From positions 1 through 55,852 of the forward strand of contig UBXG01000030.1 in assembly GCA_900469475.1 (NCBI GenBank): a DNA stretch of 55,852 bases, given 5' to 3'. The notes beneath the pieces were generated by a model that did not search any database, had not been told where the DNA came from, and was given only the letters and a program-made list of their open reading frames with translations. This document shows positions 26,615 to 35,010 of the stretch, in pieces. Numbering within the stretch: the stretch's first letter is position 1; the number at the start of each line of letters is the position of its first letter. Source of the stretch: Hyphomicrobiales bacterium (GTDB taxonomy: Bacteria > Pseudomonadota > Alphaproteobacteria > Rhizobiales > Rhizobiaceae). Position numbers and translations under genes: made by a program.

Positions 26615-27358
26615 TCAGACCGGATTGCCGCTCGCCAGTTGAACCTTGGTCGTGTCGTAAATACGCGTCAGATGATGCTCGAACGCCGCAACGACGGCAT
26701 CTTGGTCATGGCGAGCGAGCGCCTCAAAGATCGCCAGATGATCGCTGTAGCTCGCCTCGACGGCACCCGGCTTGGCCATGGCATGGCGGCGATAATTCAT
26801 CATGTAAGTGTATAAGTCGGTGACGAAGGCAGCGAGGAGCGGGTTTCCGCAGGCCCGATAGATGGCCACGTGGAATTCGCGGTCGCAGATCAGGAAACGC
26901 ATCGCATCGTCGCCCCCGAGACGCTGGGCCTCCAGCAGCGCCTGCAGCTTTGCCAGGGTGACGTCATCGATGCGCTCGGCGGCGTCGCGGACAACCTTGA
27001 GTTCGATGTGAAGACGGGCAGCGTGGACGGATTCCAGATCATAGCCGTCGATTGCATTGGGAGAGGCGATCGTCACCGTAATGTGGCTGAGATCGACCTC
27101 ACAGACGCGGCTGCGGCTGCCATGCGAAACTTCGATAATGCCCTGCGCGGCGAGCGCCTGAATAGCGCCACGCACCGTTTCGCGGCTGACATGAAGAACG
27201 TTGGCCAATTCACGCTCGCCCGGCAGCTCGTCGCCCGGTCGCAACATGTTGGTGGCGATCAGGACCATCAGCTTCTCGGCGATGACATCACGCGCCGTTC
27301 GGCGGGCGAGACTCCGCGCGATATTCGGCACCTCGGTCAAGATCGGACTTTCGTCCAT
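26615..27358 (-). CDS. GntR family regulator, FadR/FCD subfamily
   Basis: A 247-residue regulator: winged helix-turn-helix at about 20-88 (DVIAEKLMVLIATNMLRPGDELPGERELANVLHVSRETVRGAIQALAAQGII) and C-terminal FCD domain with the metal-site pattern (DREFHVAIYRACGNPLL and SYSDHLAIFEALARHD, providing Asp and His ligands). It lies directly upstream of, and in the same direction as, the sugar ABC operon, which it probably represses until the sugar or a sugar acid is bound. Confidence 0.9.
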   Translation of the reverse strand: MDESPILTEVPNIARSLARRTARDVIAEKLMVLIATNMLRPGDELPGERELANVLHVSRETVRGAIQALAAQGIIEVSHGSRSRVCEVDLSHITVTIASPNAIDGYDLESVHAARLHIELKVVRDAAERIDDVTLAKLQALLEAQRLGGDDAMRFLICDREFHVAIYRACGNPLLAAFVTDLYTYMMNYRRHAMAKPGAVEASYSDHLAIFEALARHDQDAVVAAFEHHLTRIYDTTKVQLASGNPV

Positions 27359-27374
27359 AGCGCCCCCCGGTCCA

Positions 27375-27387
27375 CTGGTTGGTCCAG
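27375..27387. promoter_or_regulatory. Inverted repeat upstream of the FCD GntR gene
   Basis: CTGG-TTGGT-CCAG with the overlapping TTGGTCCAG lies 17 bp upstream of the regulator start. FadR-type proteins often bind TGGTC-N-GACCA-like sites, so this is a candidate autoregulatory operator. The remaining sequence to 27655 shows no recognisable gene. Confidence 0.35.
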
Positions 27388-27655
27388 CAGATCAGTTAAT
27401 TAAAGATCGTTGAGGAAATCCGTCAAGACAATTTCGTTGCCGCAACCAACGAGAGCCTAATCAAAAAGCGCTGCCGCTGAAGAGGATTCTTTTTCGTTGC
27501 AGTCTCGCCTTTGGCCACGATGGCGGCGAGCCGAGAGGCTTGCGGCGCTCTTCTGCCCTCAGCTCCGACCTGCGCGATCTTGCGCCAATTATCGTCCAGC
27601 TTGTTCAACAGCATTTCGGCGAGCGCCTGCCAAGAGAAGCCCCCTTGGTCTTGCG

Positions 27656-28819
27656 TTAAGCCAATCGCAGGCGGTTTTGCGGAACTGCGTCGAGGTCAGC
27701 ATCGCATATGCGATCTCGTCCCGCAGCTTTTGCCAGATACAATGCTTGGTCAGCCTCCCGGCAAAGGCTCGCAAGTTCAGTCCCGTGGAAAGCTCTTGCA
27801 ACCCCACCACTTATCGTCACCGTAATCTCGGGATCAAGTGTAGGAAAGCGGAGTTCGGCCACGGTCTTGCGGATCCGCTCCGCATAAAATAACGCGTCCC
27901 CCACCTTTGCCGGAAGGAAGACGATAAACTCTTCTCCCCCTTGGCGCGCTAGCAACGCCCCTTTCGGTAAGGTTGACTGCACCGCCTGCGCCATCGTTGA
28001 AAGAACCTCGTCGCCCGCTGCATGCCCCCAGCGATCGTTCAATTGCTTGAAATGATCTATGTCCAGAAAAAGAACCGCGTCTCCGGGATGTGGCTGGCTA
28101 GGCGCGTTTGCATTAAAAAAGCGACGATTGTAGAGGCCTGTGAGGTGATCGCGGTCAGCAAGGTTTTTAATCTTGGCATGTTGACGCTCGCTGATGAAGA
28201 TCACGATTGCAATCGCAAGCACGAACTTGGAAATGATCATCAGAAGGAAGCCGTTAGCCACAGCGAGCACAGGAAAGGACCTGGTGGAGAATTCCAGCGC
28301 CATAATTAACGAAAGCAGACTGGCGGCGGCAAGCAGTCCTACAATCAACCTGCGGATCGGCAGCGGCTCACGATATGCATCCCGAAACACGACAACGGCG
28401 GTAGCAGCCATCGTCAAACAACCGAGAACAGTGAAAGTTGTCGCCCGGTAGGTGTTAGTCAGATGGAATGCTGTGATCAATCCAGCAGCCAAAGTTCCGA
28501 TTGCTGGCAGGAATACAAGCCATGGATTGATTTTACGATCGGGATCGCTGATCAGGACAAAGGCCAAGGCAAGAAGGCAATACCCCAGAACCCCAAGCAC
28601 GATATTGACGAGACTTAGAAAGCCGTAAAGTGCTGGATAAAGCTCTGCATACCCCGCCAGTGTCGATCCCGCGGCAAGGACCATAAAGCTCGCTGCGAGA
28701 AGCCCGACCCCACGGCTTTCCGCCGAGGTGAGCCGCAAATAGCCCAAAGTCAAAGCGCCAGCAATATAGGACGCTTTCTGCAAGAAGAGGACAGTCGGAA
28801 GATCAAGTTCGTTGGTCAT
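27656..28819 (-). CDS. Membrane-bound diguanylate cyclase (GGDEF domain)
   Basis: A 387-residue protein with an N-terminal membrane region of about seven hydrophobic segments (residues 10-215) followed by a GGDEF domain (about 220-375). The active-site motif is GGEEF (ARQGGEEFIVF), preceded by DHLTGLYNRRFF and FLDIDHFKQLNDRWGHAAGDEVL, all intact, so cyclic di-GMP synthesis is expected. The allosteric RxxD inhibitory site is missing: the equivalent positions read P-K-G-A, so product inhibition at that site is unlikely. The membrane region probably senses a signal. It is monocistronic and unrelated to its neighbours. Confidence 0.9.
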   Translation of the reverse strand: MTNELDLPTVLFLQKASYIAGALTLGYLRLTSAESRGVGLLAASFMVLAAGSTLAGYAELYPALYGFLSLVNIVLGVLGYCLLALAFVLISDPDRKINPWLVFLPAIGTLAAGLITAFHLTNTYRATTFTVLGCLTMAATAVVVFRDAYREPLPIRRLIVGLLAAASLLSLIMALEFSTRSFPVLAVANGFLLMIISKFVLAIAIVIFISERQHAKIKNLADRDHLTGLYNRRFFNANAPSQPHPGDAVLFLDIDHFKQLNDRWGHAAGDEVLSTMAQAVQSTLPKGALLARQGGEEFIVFLPAKVGDALFYAERIRKTVAELRFPTLDPEITVTISGGVARAFHGTELASLCREADQALYLAKAAGRDRICDADLDAVPQNRLRLA

Positions 28820-29206
28820 TCAACACCAAGGGGTCATTCGTCAGCACCGCAATATCCAGTATTCTTGAATTTTTTGCGAATATCCCAAGAGGAGTGGAAT
28901 TTTGTTCTAATTCTGAGGGCTTTCTGGAATTACAATTGATGTGAAGGGCGATCTCGTATCGCCCCTCGTCGGTTAGGCAGGGCGATCGCATATGAACCGA
29001 CGTAGGTTCACTGGCCAGGAATTTCCCGCCCGGCTGCCGTCGGTCGCCAATCGGCGCTTCGACATTGCTGTGGCGGTGATCGGAGCGACCGAGGCAGGCA
29101 GGAGAAGGTCGATTTCTCTGATGGCTATCTCACTTACATGCCTTTTGCGGCGAGGAGCTATTATGGAACCACTATGCGTTTTCTCGCCGCTTGCCTTCAC
29201 TGCTGT
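28820..29206. other. Intergenic region without a recognisable gene
   Basis: AT-rich near 28850-28940, which probably holds the promoter of the diguanylate cyclase. A hairpin GGGCGAT-CTCGT-ATCGCCC lies at 28946-28964, and GGGCGATCG recurs at 28980-28988. Between 28990 and 29210 short frames exist on both strands, but none resembles a known protein or has a good start site. Confidence 0.6.
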
Positions 29207-30241
29207 CTAGAGGACGATGCGTCCTCCCATCGCGGCCGACCGCTTGACGGCCTCAATGACTTTCAATGTCTCCAAGCCTTCCCGGCCGCTGACTAGAGGA
29301 GCTTCCTCGCCCCGGATGACGCTGCAGAACTGACGGATCTGCATGACAAGCGGGTCCTTGTTTTCGAATGCGGCCCTGTCGTGCTCAAATGCCTCGGTCC
29401 AGCTTCGCTTCTCGGCATTGCTCCATATTTCTAGCGACGGCACGGCCATAGATCCGTGTGTTCCGCCGATCATGTAGCAAATCTCCTGAGTTTTCGGATA
29501 AGCGGGATTTTCTCCCGTCGTCATCTCCCAACTCCATGGCGCGACAACGGAATCGGACACGGAAGCAGTACCGAGAACACCGCTTTTGAACTCGATGAGG
29601 ATAACAGCGGTCTCCTCTACGGCATTGCCTCGCACAGCGTTGGATTCACGCGCCTGTACCGCGTTTATGTCGCCGCAAAGGAAACGGAGGTTATCGATGT
29701 CGTGAATTAGGTTGAGGAAGACCGGCCCCGCTCCACGCTCTCGCCGCCAGGGGATGTCAAAGTATTCGTCCGGCTTGAACAGCCAGAACATCGCATTCAC
29801 GATCAGGATCCGACCGAGCGTCCCACTGTCGATAATCTCCTTCGCTTTCTGCATCATCGGATTATGCCGGCGGTGATGTCCCGTCAGCAGCGCTACGCCT
29901 TTGGCCTCAGCCATTTGTACAAGCTTCTCGCCGGCAGCGATATCGTCCGCGATCGGCTTTTCGATCAGCGCCGGTACGCCGGCTTCCACGGCTTCCAACC
30001 CATTTTGAACATGCACCTGGTTCGGCGTCGCGATGATGACTCCGTCGGGGCGCTCGGAAATCATCATGTCGGCAAAACTGGGGAACCATCTGACACCAGC
30101 TTCACTCGCGATCGCCTGGCCGACTGGCGTGGGATCCACAACTGCCATCAGCTCTGCGGCGGGCTCTTCCATCACGTGCTTGATATGACGCTTGCCGATC
30201 AGCCCCGCCCCAAGGACTGCCAGCTTGACCCGGCTCGCCAT
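29207..30241 (-). CDS. Gfo/Idh/MocA family oxidoreductase
   Basis: A 344-residue NAD(P)-dependent dehydrogenase. Rossmann motif VLGAGLIGKRHI (9-20); the signature EKP is Glu94-Lys95-Pro96 (ALIEKPIADD); the catalytic His lies in NLIHDIDNLRF. Family members oxidise or reduce cyclitols and sugars such as inositol. Here it is the last gene of an operon for shikimate/quinate-like compounds, which are themselves cyclitol carboxylates, so a ring-hydroxyl dehydrogenase role is reasonable. It starts 5 bp after the aroQ stop. Confidence 0.9.
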   Translation of the reverse strand: MASRVKLAVLGAGLIGKRHIKHVMEEPAAELMAVVDPTPVGQAIASEAGVRWFPSFADMMISERPDGVIIATPNQVHVQNGLEAVEAGVPALIEKPIADDIAAGEKLVQMAEAKGVALLTGHHRRHNPMMQKAKEIIDSGTLGRILIVNAMFWLFKPDEYFDIPWRRERGAGPVFLNLIHDIDNLRFLCGDINAVQARESNAVRGNAVEETAVILIEFKSGVLGTASVSDSVVAPWSWEMTTGENPAYPKTQEICYMIGGTHGSMAVPSLEIWSNAEKRSWTEAFEHDRAAFENKDPLVMQIRQFCSVIRGEEAPLVSGREGLETLKVIEAVKRSAAMGGRIVL

Positions 30242-30246
30242 CGCTA

Positions 30247-30696
30247 TCAGTCCTTCTTCGCAGTCTTGAGCATGGTCGCAACTCTGCGGATGCCGAGTTG
30301 ATAGCCTTCAGTGCCGAGACCAGCGATGACGCCATCGGCCCGGTGGGACACGAAGGAATGGTGGCGAAAACTCTCGCGCTTGTGGACGTTGGAGATATGG
30401 ATCTCGATGACGGGGCCTTCAAAGGTATTCAGGGCGTCGAGGATAGCGAGCGAAGTGTGCGTGAACGCGGCCGGGTTGATGACAATGCCGGCGCCGTCCT
30501 CGCGTGCCTGGTGGATCCAGTCGATGATCTCGTATTCGCGGTTGCTTTGATGGAAACGGATCTCGTGCCCCAACTCCGACGCCAACTTTCGGCAGTCCGC
30601 CTCAACGTCAGCCAATGTCTCGTGCCCGTAGATATGTGGTTGGCGCTTGCCGAGGAGGTTTAGGTTTGGTCCGTTGAGAACGTAGATGATGCTCAT
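30247..30696 (-). CDS. aroQ: Type II 3-dehydroquinate dehydratase
   Basis: A 149-residue type II dehydroquinase, which interconverts 3-dehydroquinate and 3-dehydroshikimate as a dodecamer. Active-site residues are present: Arg18 and Tyr23 in the flexible lid, Asn74 and His80 (INPAAFTHTS), His100 (EIHISN) and Arg111 (FRHHSF). The lid motif usually written REPEIYG reads RQPHIYG here. Location inside a transporter-catabolic operon points to a degradative role in quinate/shikimate use, not to aromatic amino acid biosynthesis. Confidence 0.95.
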   Translation of the reverse strand: MSIIYVLNGPNLNLLGKRQPHIYGHETLADVEADCRKLASELGHEIRFHQSNREYEIIDWIHQAREDGAGIVINPAAFTHTSLAILDALNTFEGPVIEIHISNVHKRESFRHHSFVSHRADGVIAGLGTEGYQLGIRRVATMLKTAKKD

Positions 30697-30726
30697 TGCA
30701 TTTATCCTTGTTGGGCGTTGCAGGGA

Positions 30727-31095
30727 TCAGGCGAAGGCTATGTCCTGAAACGCGAAGTTTGGGTCGGATTCGTAGAGATCTGCGCGAAGCCCGAGCCGGC
30801 CGGTTTCCAGTGCGGAAGCCGCGACGTCGCGCGCAGCTTCGAGCACCGATTTCAGCAGCTCTCGTTTGACCTCTGCGGGGCGGCCTGGGGCCATGCGTAC
30901 AATTATCTGCACGAAGTGGTTGTCGGGATGCTCGTCGCCGACGCAGGAGACGGTGGCTTCTCTAGCGAAGGTGCGCACCACGGTTGGCTTGACCAGCCCT
31001 CCGTCGCGAACCCGGCGATGAACAGCGCGGGTCAGCTCTTCGATGGCGACGCGTTCCGCTGCGCCTCGGCTGTAGTCGATGATAATATGCGGCAT
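30727..31095 (-). CDS. Tautomerase-fold protein, 5-carboxymethyl-2-hydroxymuconate isomerase (HpaF)-like
   Basis: A 122-residue protein that starts MPHIIIDYS, giving the catalytic N-terminal proline after Met removal; this opening and length match CHMI/HpaF enzymes of homoprotocatechuate degradation. The start at 31095 follows GGGGA; the longer frame would run deep into the dehydrogenase gene. HpaF-type enzymes ketonise 2-hydroxymuconate-type products. It sits in the leftward operon while HpaH- and HpaI-like genes lie in the divergent arm. Confidence 0.8.
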   Translation of the reverse strand: MPHIIIDYSRGAAERVAIEELTRAVHRRVRDGGLVKPTVVRTFAREATVSCVGDEHPDNHFVQIIVRMAPGRPAEVKRELLKSVLEAARDVAASALETGRLGLRADLYESDPNFAFQDIAFA

Positions 31096-31109
31096 GGGTA
31101 GTCCCCCGA

Positions 31110-31970
31110 TCAGGCTGTCACTCTGCACAGCTCGTCGAAATGGCGCGACATTCGTTCCGTATCGGGCGACAGGCCTGTGAAAAGCTCGAAGGCTGCGGCC
31201 GCCTGAAACACGGTCATTCCTCCGCCCGGGAGTGTTCGGCACCCCTTCTGCTTTGCCAACGCAAGGAGCTCGGTCACCAACGGCATATAGACAATATCCG
31301 CCACCCAGTGATGGTGCTGTATCCAATCGGGATCTATCGGAAGCCCCGGATGGCTTGGCATACCAGTCGGCGTGGCGTGGATCAGGCCATCTGCGCTGGC
31401 GAGCGCAGCACCGACGTCCCGGACCGACCTTGCAACCTCTCCTGAAAATCTCTCGTTGAGCTGATCGGCGAGCGTGGAGGCGCGGCGCTCGTCCTGATCA
31501 AAGATCGAGAGCCTTTCCATGCCGAGTTTCACGGCAGCGTGCGCGACGGCCACCCCAGCGCCGCCAGCGCCAAGCAGAACAGCATGAGCCTTCGCGACGT
31601 CGGGCAAGCCGCGCTCGAAATTCTTGTAGAAGCCATACCAGTCGGTGTTGTGTCCGATCCGCTCGCCGTTCTGAAGCACGACCGTGTTTACGGCCCCAAG
31701 CATCTTAGCGTCCTCGGACAGGCGGGTCAGGTGAGGCAGCACGGTCTGTTTGCATGGATGGGTGATGTTGGTTCCCGCAAAGCCGCGGCTTTCCAGTTCG
31801 TTTAAAAGATCTGGCAGCGCGGAAGCAGGCAATCCGCGCTCCACCAGGTCCACGAGCTCGTACTCGTAATCAAGCCCCAGGTGGCGCCCTTCCGTTTCAT
31901 GGAGCGCCGGCGACTTTGACATCTGGATGTCGGCGCCAATGAGGCCGACCAGGAATTTGTTGTTGTCCAT
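31110..31970 (-). CDS. Shikimate/quinate dehydrogenase, probably NAD-dependent
   Basis: A 286-residue AroE-family enzyme. Substrate-site residues: Ser18 and Ser20 (MSKSPALHE), catalytic Lys74 (NITHPCK) and Asp110 (HNTDWYGF). The nucleotide loop is LGAGGAGVAVAHA; after the second strand the sequence is FDQDERRA, with Asp158 where NADP-specific biosynthetic AroE proteins have the NRT basic motif. An acid there is known to favour NAD, typical of catabolic quinate/shikimate dehydrogenases. With AroQ it would convert quinate or shikimate to 3-dehydroshikimate. Placement in an ABC-transporter operon supports a catabolic role. Confidence 0.88.
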   Translation of the reverse strand: MDNNKFLVGLIGADIQMSKSPALHETEGRHLGLDYEYELVDLVERGLPASALPDLLNELESRGFAGTNITHPCKQTVLPHLTRLSEDAKMLGAVNTVVLQNGERIGHNTDWYGFYKNFERGLPDVAKAHAVLLGAGGAGVAVAHAAVKLGMERLSIFDQDERRASTLADQLNERFSGEVARSVRDVGAALASADGLIHATPTGMPSHPGLPIDPDWIQHHHWVADIVYMPLVTELLALAKQKGCRTLPGGGMTVFQAAAAFELFTGLSPDTERMSRHFDELCRVTA

Positions 31971-31982
31971 GTCTCTGCTCGA

Positions 31983-32756
31983 TCAGTGATGCGCAAGGAT
32001 TTCGCCGAGAAATGCCTTCGTCCGTTCATGCGTGGGGTTCTTGAAGAAGGTTTCGGGCTCCGCCTCCTCGATGATCTCTCCGGAAGCCATGAAGATGACC
32101 CTGTCAGCAACTTGCCGGGCGAAGCCCATTTCATGGGTCACGCAGATCATGGTCATGCCGTCTCTTGCGAGGCCGATCATGGTGTCGAGAACCTCTTTGA
32201 CCATTTCGGGATCCAAGGCGGATGTAGGCTCGTCGAAAAGCATCGCTTTTGGCTCCATGCACAGGGCACGCGCGATGGCGACGCGCTGCTGCTGCCCGCC
32301 GCTGAGTTGTGCCGGATACTTTTCCGCCTGATCGAGGATGCGAACGCGCTCGAGATATTTTCGTGCCAACTTCTCCGCGTCGGCGCGGCTTGCGCCCCGC
32401 ACTCTCATGGGTGCAAGCGCGCAGTTTTGCAGGACGGTCATGTGCGGGAACAGATTGAAGTTCTGGAAAACCATTCCGACTTCACGTCGAATGGCATCGA
32501 CCGCCTTGGTGGTGCCGTCCAGCAGTTGACCTTCCACCACGATCTTGCCGCCCTGAATCAGTTCAAGAGCGTTGATACAGCGGATCAAAGTGGACTTGCC
32601 GGAACCGGACGGTCCGCAAAGGACGATCTTCTCTCCTTTGCGAACCGACAGATTGATGTTTTTCAGGGCATGGAAGGCGCCGTACCATTTCTCCACTTTA
32701 TCAAGGGATATCAAGGTCGACTGATCGTTGGGGGAATTGAGCACGGCGCCCTCCAT
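31983..32756 (-). CDS. ABC transporter ATP-binding protein, polar amino acid type
   Basis: A 257-residue ATPase: Walker A GPSGSGKST, Q-loop FQNFNLFPHMT, signature LSGGQQQR, Walker B AMLFDEP, switch His in CVTHEMGFA. It lies 7 bp after the binding-protein gene and 12 bp before the dehydrogenase gene. It drives the importer formed by the permeases at 33633-34961. Confidence 0.93.
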   Translation of the reverse strand: MEGAVLNSPNDQSTLISLDKVEKWYGAFHALKNINLSVRKGEKIVLCGPSGSGKSTLIRCINALELIQGGKIVVEGQLLDGTTKAVDAIRREVGMVFQNFNLFPHMTVLQNCALAPMRVRGASRADAEKLARKYLERVRILDQAEKYPAQLSGGQQQRVAIARALCMEPKAMLFDEPTSALDPEMVKEVLDTMIGLARDGMTMICVTHEMGFARQVADRVIFMASGEIIEEAEPETFFKNPTHERTKAFLGEILAHH

Positions 32757-32763
32757 TTATGCT

Positions 32764-33588
32764 TTACTTGATCGTAAACGGGATGTTGGGGATGGATTCA
32801 GGGAACTTGGGAAGATCGATTGCCATCCACTTCTTGGTGATGGCTGCGAGTTCCCCGTTGCCCTTGATCTTGTCGAGGAAGGCGTTGACGGTCTCGTTCC
32901 AGTCCTTCTCGCCGAGCCGCGTTCCCACGCCGTTGTAAGTCGTCAGGAAGTCGATCTTTCGTTCATAGGTGCCGGCGCTGGCTGCATCGAGCCTCTGCCC
33001 GTAGAACTGATTGCCGCCCACTGCCTTTACCTGTCCGGAGATCAGGGCCTGGATAGTGGCCGCGTCATCGTCGAAGCGGCGGATGGTGGCCTTCGATCCG
33101 ACCGCGTCGGTTACGGCCTTGTCCTGCGAGCTGGACTTCGGCACGCCTATTTCCCAACCAGCCACATCGGCCGGCGATTTCACGGCGTCGGCTTTGGCGG
33201 CATAAAGCGAAATCGTGTTGGCCGCATAAGGTTTGCTGTACTGGATCGCCTTGGCGCGCTCTTCCGTCATCGCCATCGTGGCGAAGAGAATATCGACCTT
33301 GCCGGTCGTCAGCGCGGGAATACGGTTCGCTACCGCGAGCGGTTGGAACTGGACTTTCACGCCGAGCTCCTTGGCGAACAGCGTCGCCACATCGGCGTCG
33401 AAGCCGTCCTGTTTGCCGCTCGAGTTCACAAAGCCCCAAGGCGCGTTGTCGCCCTGAATGCCCACGACGAGCGTTCCCTTCGACTTGATCTCCTCAACAG
33501 ATGCCGCGTTGGCGGCCGCAGCGCCAACGGCGGCGAAGGTAGCGGTCGCCAGCGCTAGACCGAGAAATTTCCGACGATTGGTATTCAT
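32764..33588 (-). CDS. Periplasmic substrate-binding protein, family 3
   Basis: A 274-residue solute-binding protein with an N-terminal NRRKFLGLALATATFAAVGAAAANA signal, cleaved near ANA-ASVEE; the Arg-Arg pair makes Tat export possible. Core features: GTLVVGIQGDNAPWGFVNSSG, DILFATMAMTEERAKAIQYSKPY and VAGWEIGVPKSSSQD. Although the family mostly binds amino acids, its operon partners handle shikimate/quinate-type compounds, so the ligand here may be a hydroxylated ring acid. That is inference. Confidence 0.92.
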   Translation of the reverse strand: MNTNRRKFLGLALATATFAAVGAAAANAASVEEIKSKGTLVVGIQGDNAPWGFVNSSGKQDGFDADVATLFAKELGVKVQFQPLAVANRIPALTTGKVDILFATMAMTEERAKAIQYSKPYAANTISLYAAKADAVKSPADVAGWEIGVPKSSSQDKAVTDAVGSKATIRRFDDDAATIQALISGQVKAVGGNQFYGQRLDAASAGTYERKIDFLTTYNGVGTRLGEKDWNETVNAFLDKIKGNGELAAITKKWMAIDLPKFPESIPNIPFTIK

Positions 33589-33632
33589 TGCACTTTCCTC
33601 CTCTTGTGCTGTTTACTTCTCCCGAAGCAGGT

Positions 33633-34283
33633 TTAGCGGGCAGCTTTTGCCATCCGTTTCTCAAGGCCGCTTCCGACGTGGGAAAGAGGCCAGCAAATCA
33701 CGAAGTAGATTATTCCGACGATCCCGAAGACGAGCAGCGGGCGATAGGTCTGGTTCGATATGATCTGGCCAGCCCGGGTCAGCTCGATGAAGCCCACGAT
33801 CGCAGCAAGCGACGTCCCCTTAATGAGCTGCACGAGAAAGCCGATGGTCGCAGGCATCGAAATCTTCAAAGCCTGTGGCAAAACCACGTCCCTCATTCGG
33901 GAGACGTAATGCAGGCCAAGAGCGTTCGCGGCTTCGGTCTGCCCTTTGGGAACGGCTTCAATCGAACCGCGCCATATCTCGCCGAGGAAGGCGCTTGCGT
34001 GGAGAGTGAACGCGATGGCGACGGCGACCCAGGCGTTGACGTCGATGCCAAGCAAGGCAACGCCGTAATAGACGACAAAGAGCTGCATCAGGAGCGGCGT
34101 GCCCTGAAAGAGCGCGATATAGCCGGATGATGCAAGCCGGGCGAACCGATGCTTCGACGTGCGCGCAAGCGCGATCAAAATGCCGAACACGCCTCCGCCG
34201 ATGAAACCGATAACCGCCAGCAATACGGTCCATTTCAGACCTTGCAGGATGAAGAACAGCTCATTTTCGCCGATGGGACCCAT
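33633..34283 (-). CDS. ABC transporter permease, polar amino acid type
   Basis: A 216-residue permease: hydrophobic N-terminal helix, FQGTPLLMQLFVVYYGVALLG, EAA loop TEAANALGLHYVSRMRDVVLPQALK. It starts 9 bp after the stop of the companion permease and precedes the binding-protein gene. Forms half of the importer channel. Confidence 0.92.
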   Translation of the reverse strand: MGPIGENELFFILQGLKWTVLLAVIGFIGGGVFGILIALARTSKHRFARLASSGYIALFQGTPLLMQLFVVYYGVALLGIDVNAWVAVAIAFTLHASAFLGEIWRGSIEAVPKGQTEAANALGLHYVSRMRDVVLPQALKISMPATIGFLVQLIKGTSLAAIVGFIELTRAGQIISNQTYRPLLVFGIVGIIYFVICWPLSHVGSGLEKRMAKAAR

Positions 34284-34292
34284 GAGCGCCTC

Positions 34293-34961
34293 CTATCGAG
34301 TCGGATAGTTGAAGTATGAACGGGAGATCAGGGCGAAGATTCCCATCATCAGGCTTGAGATGACCAGGTAGATTGCGGTCACCGTGAAGTAGACTTCGAA
34401 GCTTCGGAACGTATCCGACTCGATGCGTTGCGCCGCGGATGTCAGCTCATATGCGGCGATCGAGGTGCACACCGACGTGGTCAAGGTCAGCATCACGAAC
34501 TGGCTCGTCAAAGAGGGGTAGATCGCTCGCAGTGCCGGCTTCAGAACGATGAGCCGGAAGACGTCGGCCTTGTGCAGCCCGAGCGCAAAACCGGCTTCGA
34601 TCTGTCCCTTGCTGATGCTCTCAACGCCCCCGCGGATGATCTCGATAGCGTAGGCGCCGCCGTTGATCCCCAGCGCGATGATTGCGGTGACCGTCGGGTT
34701 CAGGCGGATGCCCATAAGCGGGAGGGCGAAGTAGATGAAGAAGATCTGCACCAGGAACGGCGTGTTGCGGACGACTTCGATGAACGCGATCACCGGAGCG
34801 CGAACCCACGCGGTTTTCGACGTTCTTGCTGCAACACCCAGGATTCCGATCACGAGAGCGAGCAGCATCCCGGCGAAGGCGAGACCCAACGTTCCGAGCG
34901 AACCCCAAAACAATTCCGGGGCGCGGTCGAAGACCGCGCCAAAATCAAACCTGTAACCCAT
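34293..34961 (-). CDS. ABC transporter permease, polar amino acid type
   Basis: A 222-residue permease with the motifs VRNTPFLVQIFFIYFALPLMG and IEAGFALGLHKADVFRLIVLKPALR (EAA loop). It is the first transporter gene downstream of the TIM-barrel enzyme gene, after a 49-bp gap that shows no strong hairpin. Forms the second half of the importer channel. Confidence 0.92.
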   Translation of the reverse strand: MGYRFDFGAVFDRAPELFWGSLGTLGLAFAGMLLALVIGILGVAARTSKTAWVRAPVIAFIEVVRNTPFLVQIFFIYFALPLMGIRLNPTVTAIIALGINGGAYAIEIIRGGVESISKGQIEAGFALGLHKADVFRLIVLKPALRAIYPSLTSQFVMLTLTTSVCTSIAAYELTSAAQRIESDTFRSFEVYFTVTAIYLVISSLMMGIFALISRSYFNYPTR

Positions 34962-35010
34962 CTGCTGGCTTCCTCCCTTCGGCGCAGCTCTCGCCTCGCC
35001 GCCGCCGCGA

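Noticed and set aside
27423..27614. 63-codon minus-strand frame downstream of the diguanylate cyclase
   Set aside because: Basic, low-complexity product, weak start context and no recognisable family; likely chance.
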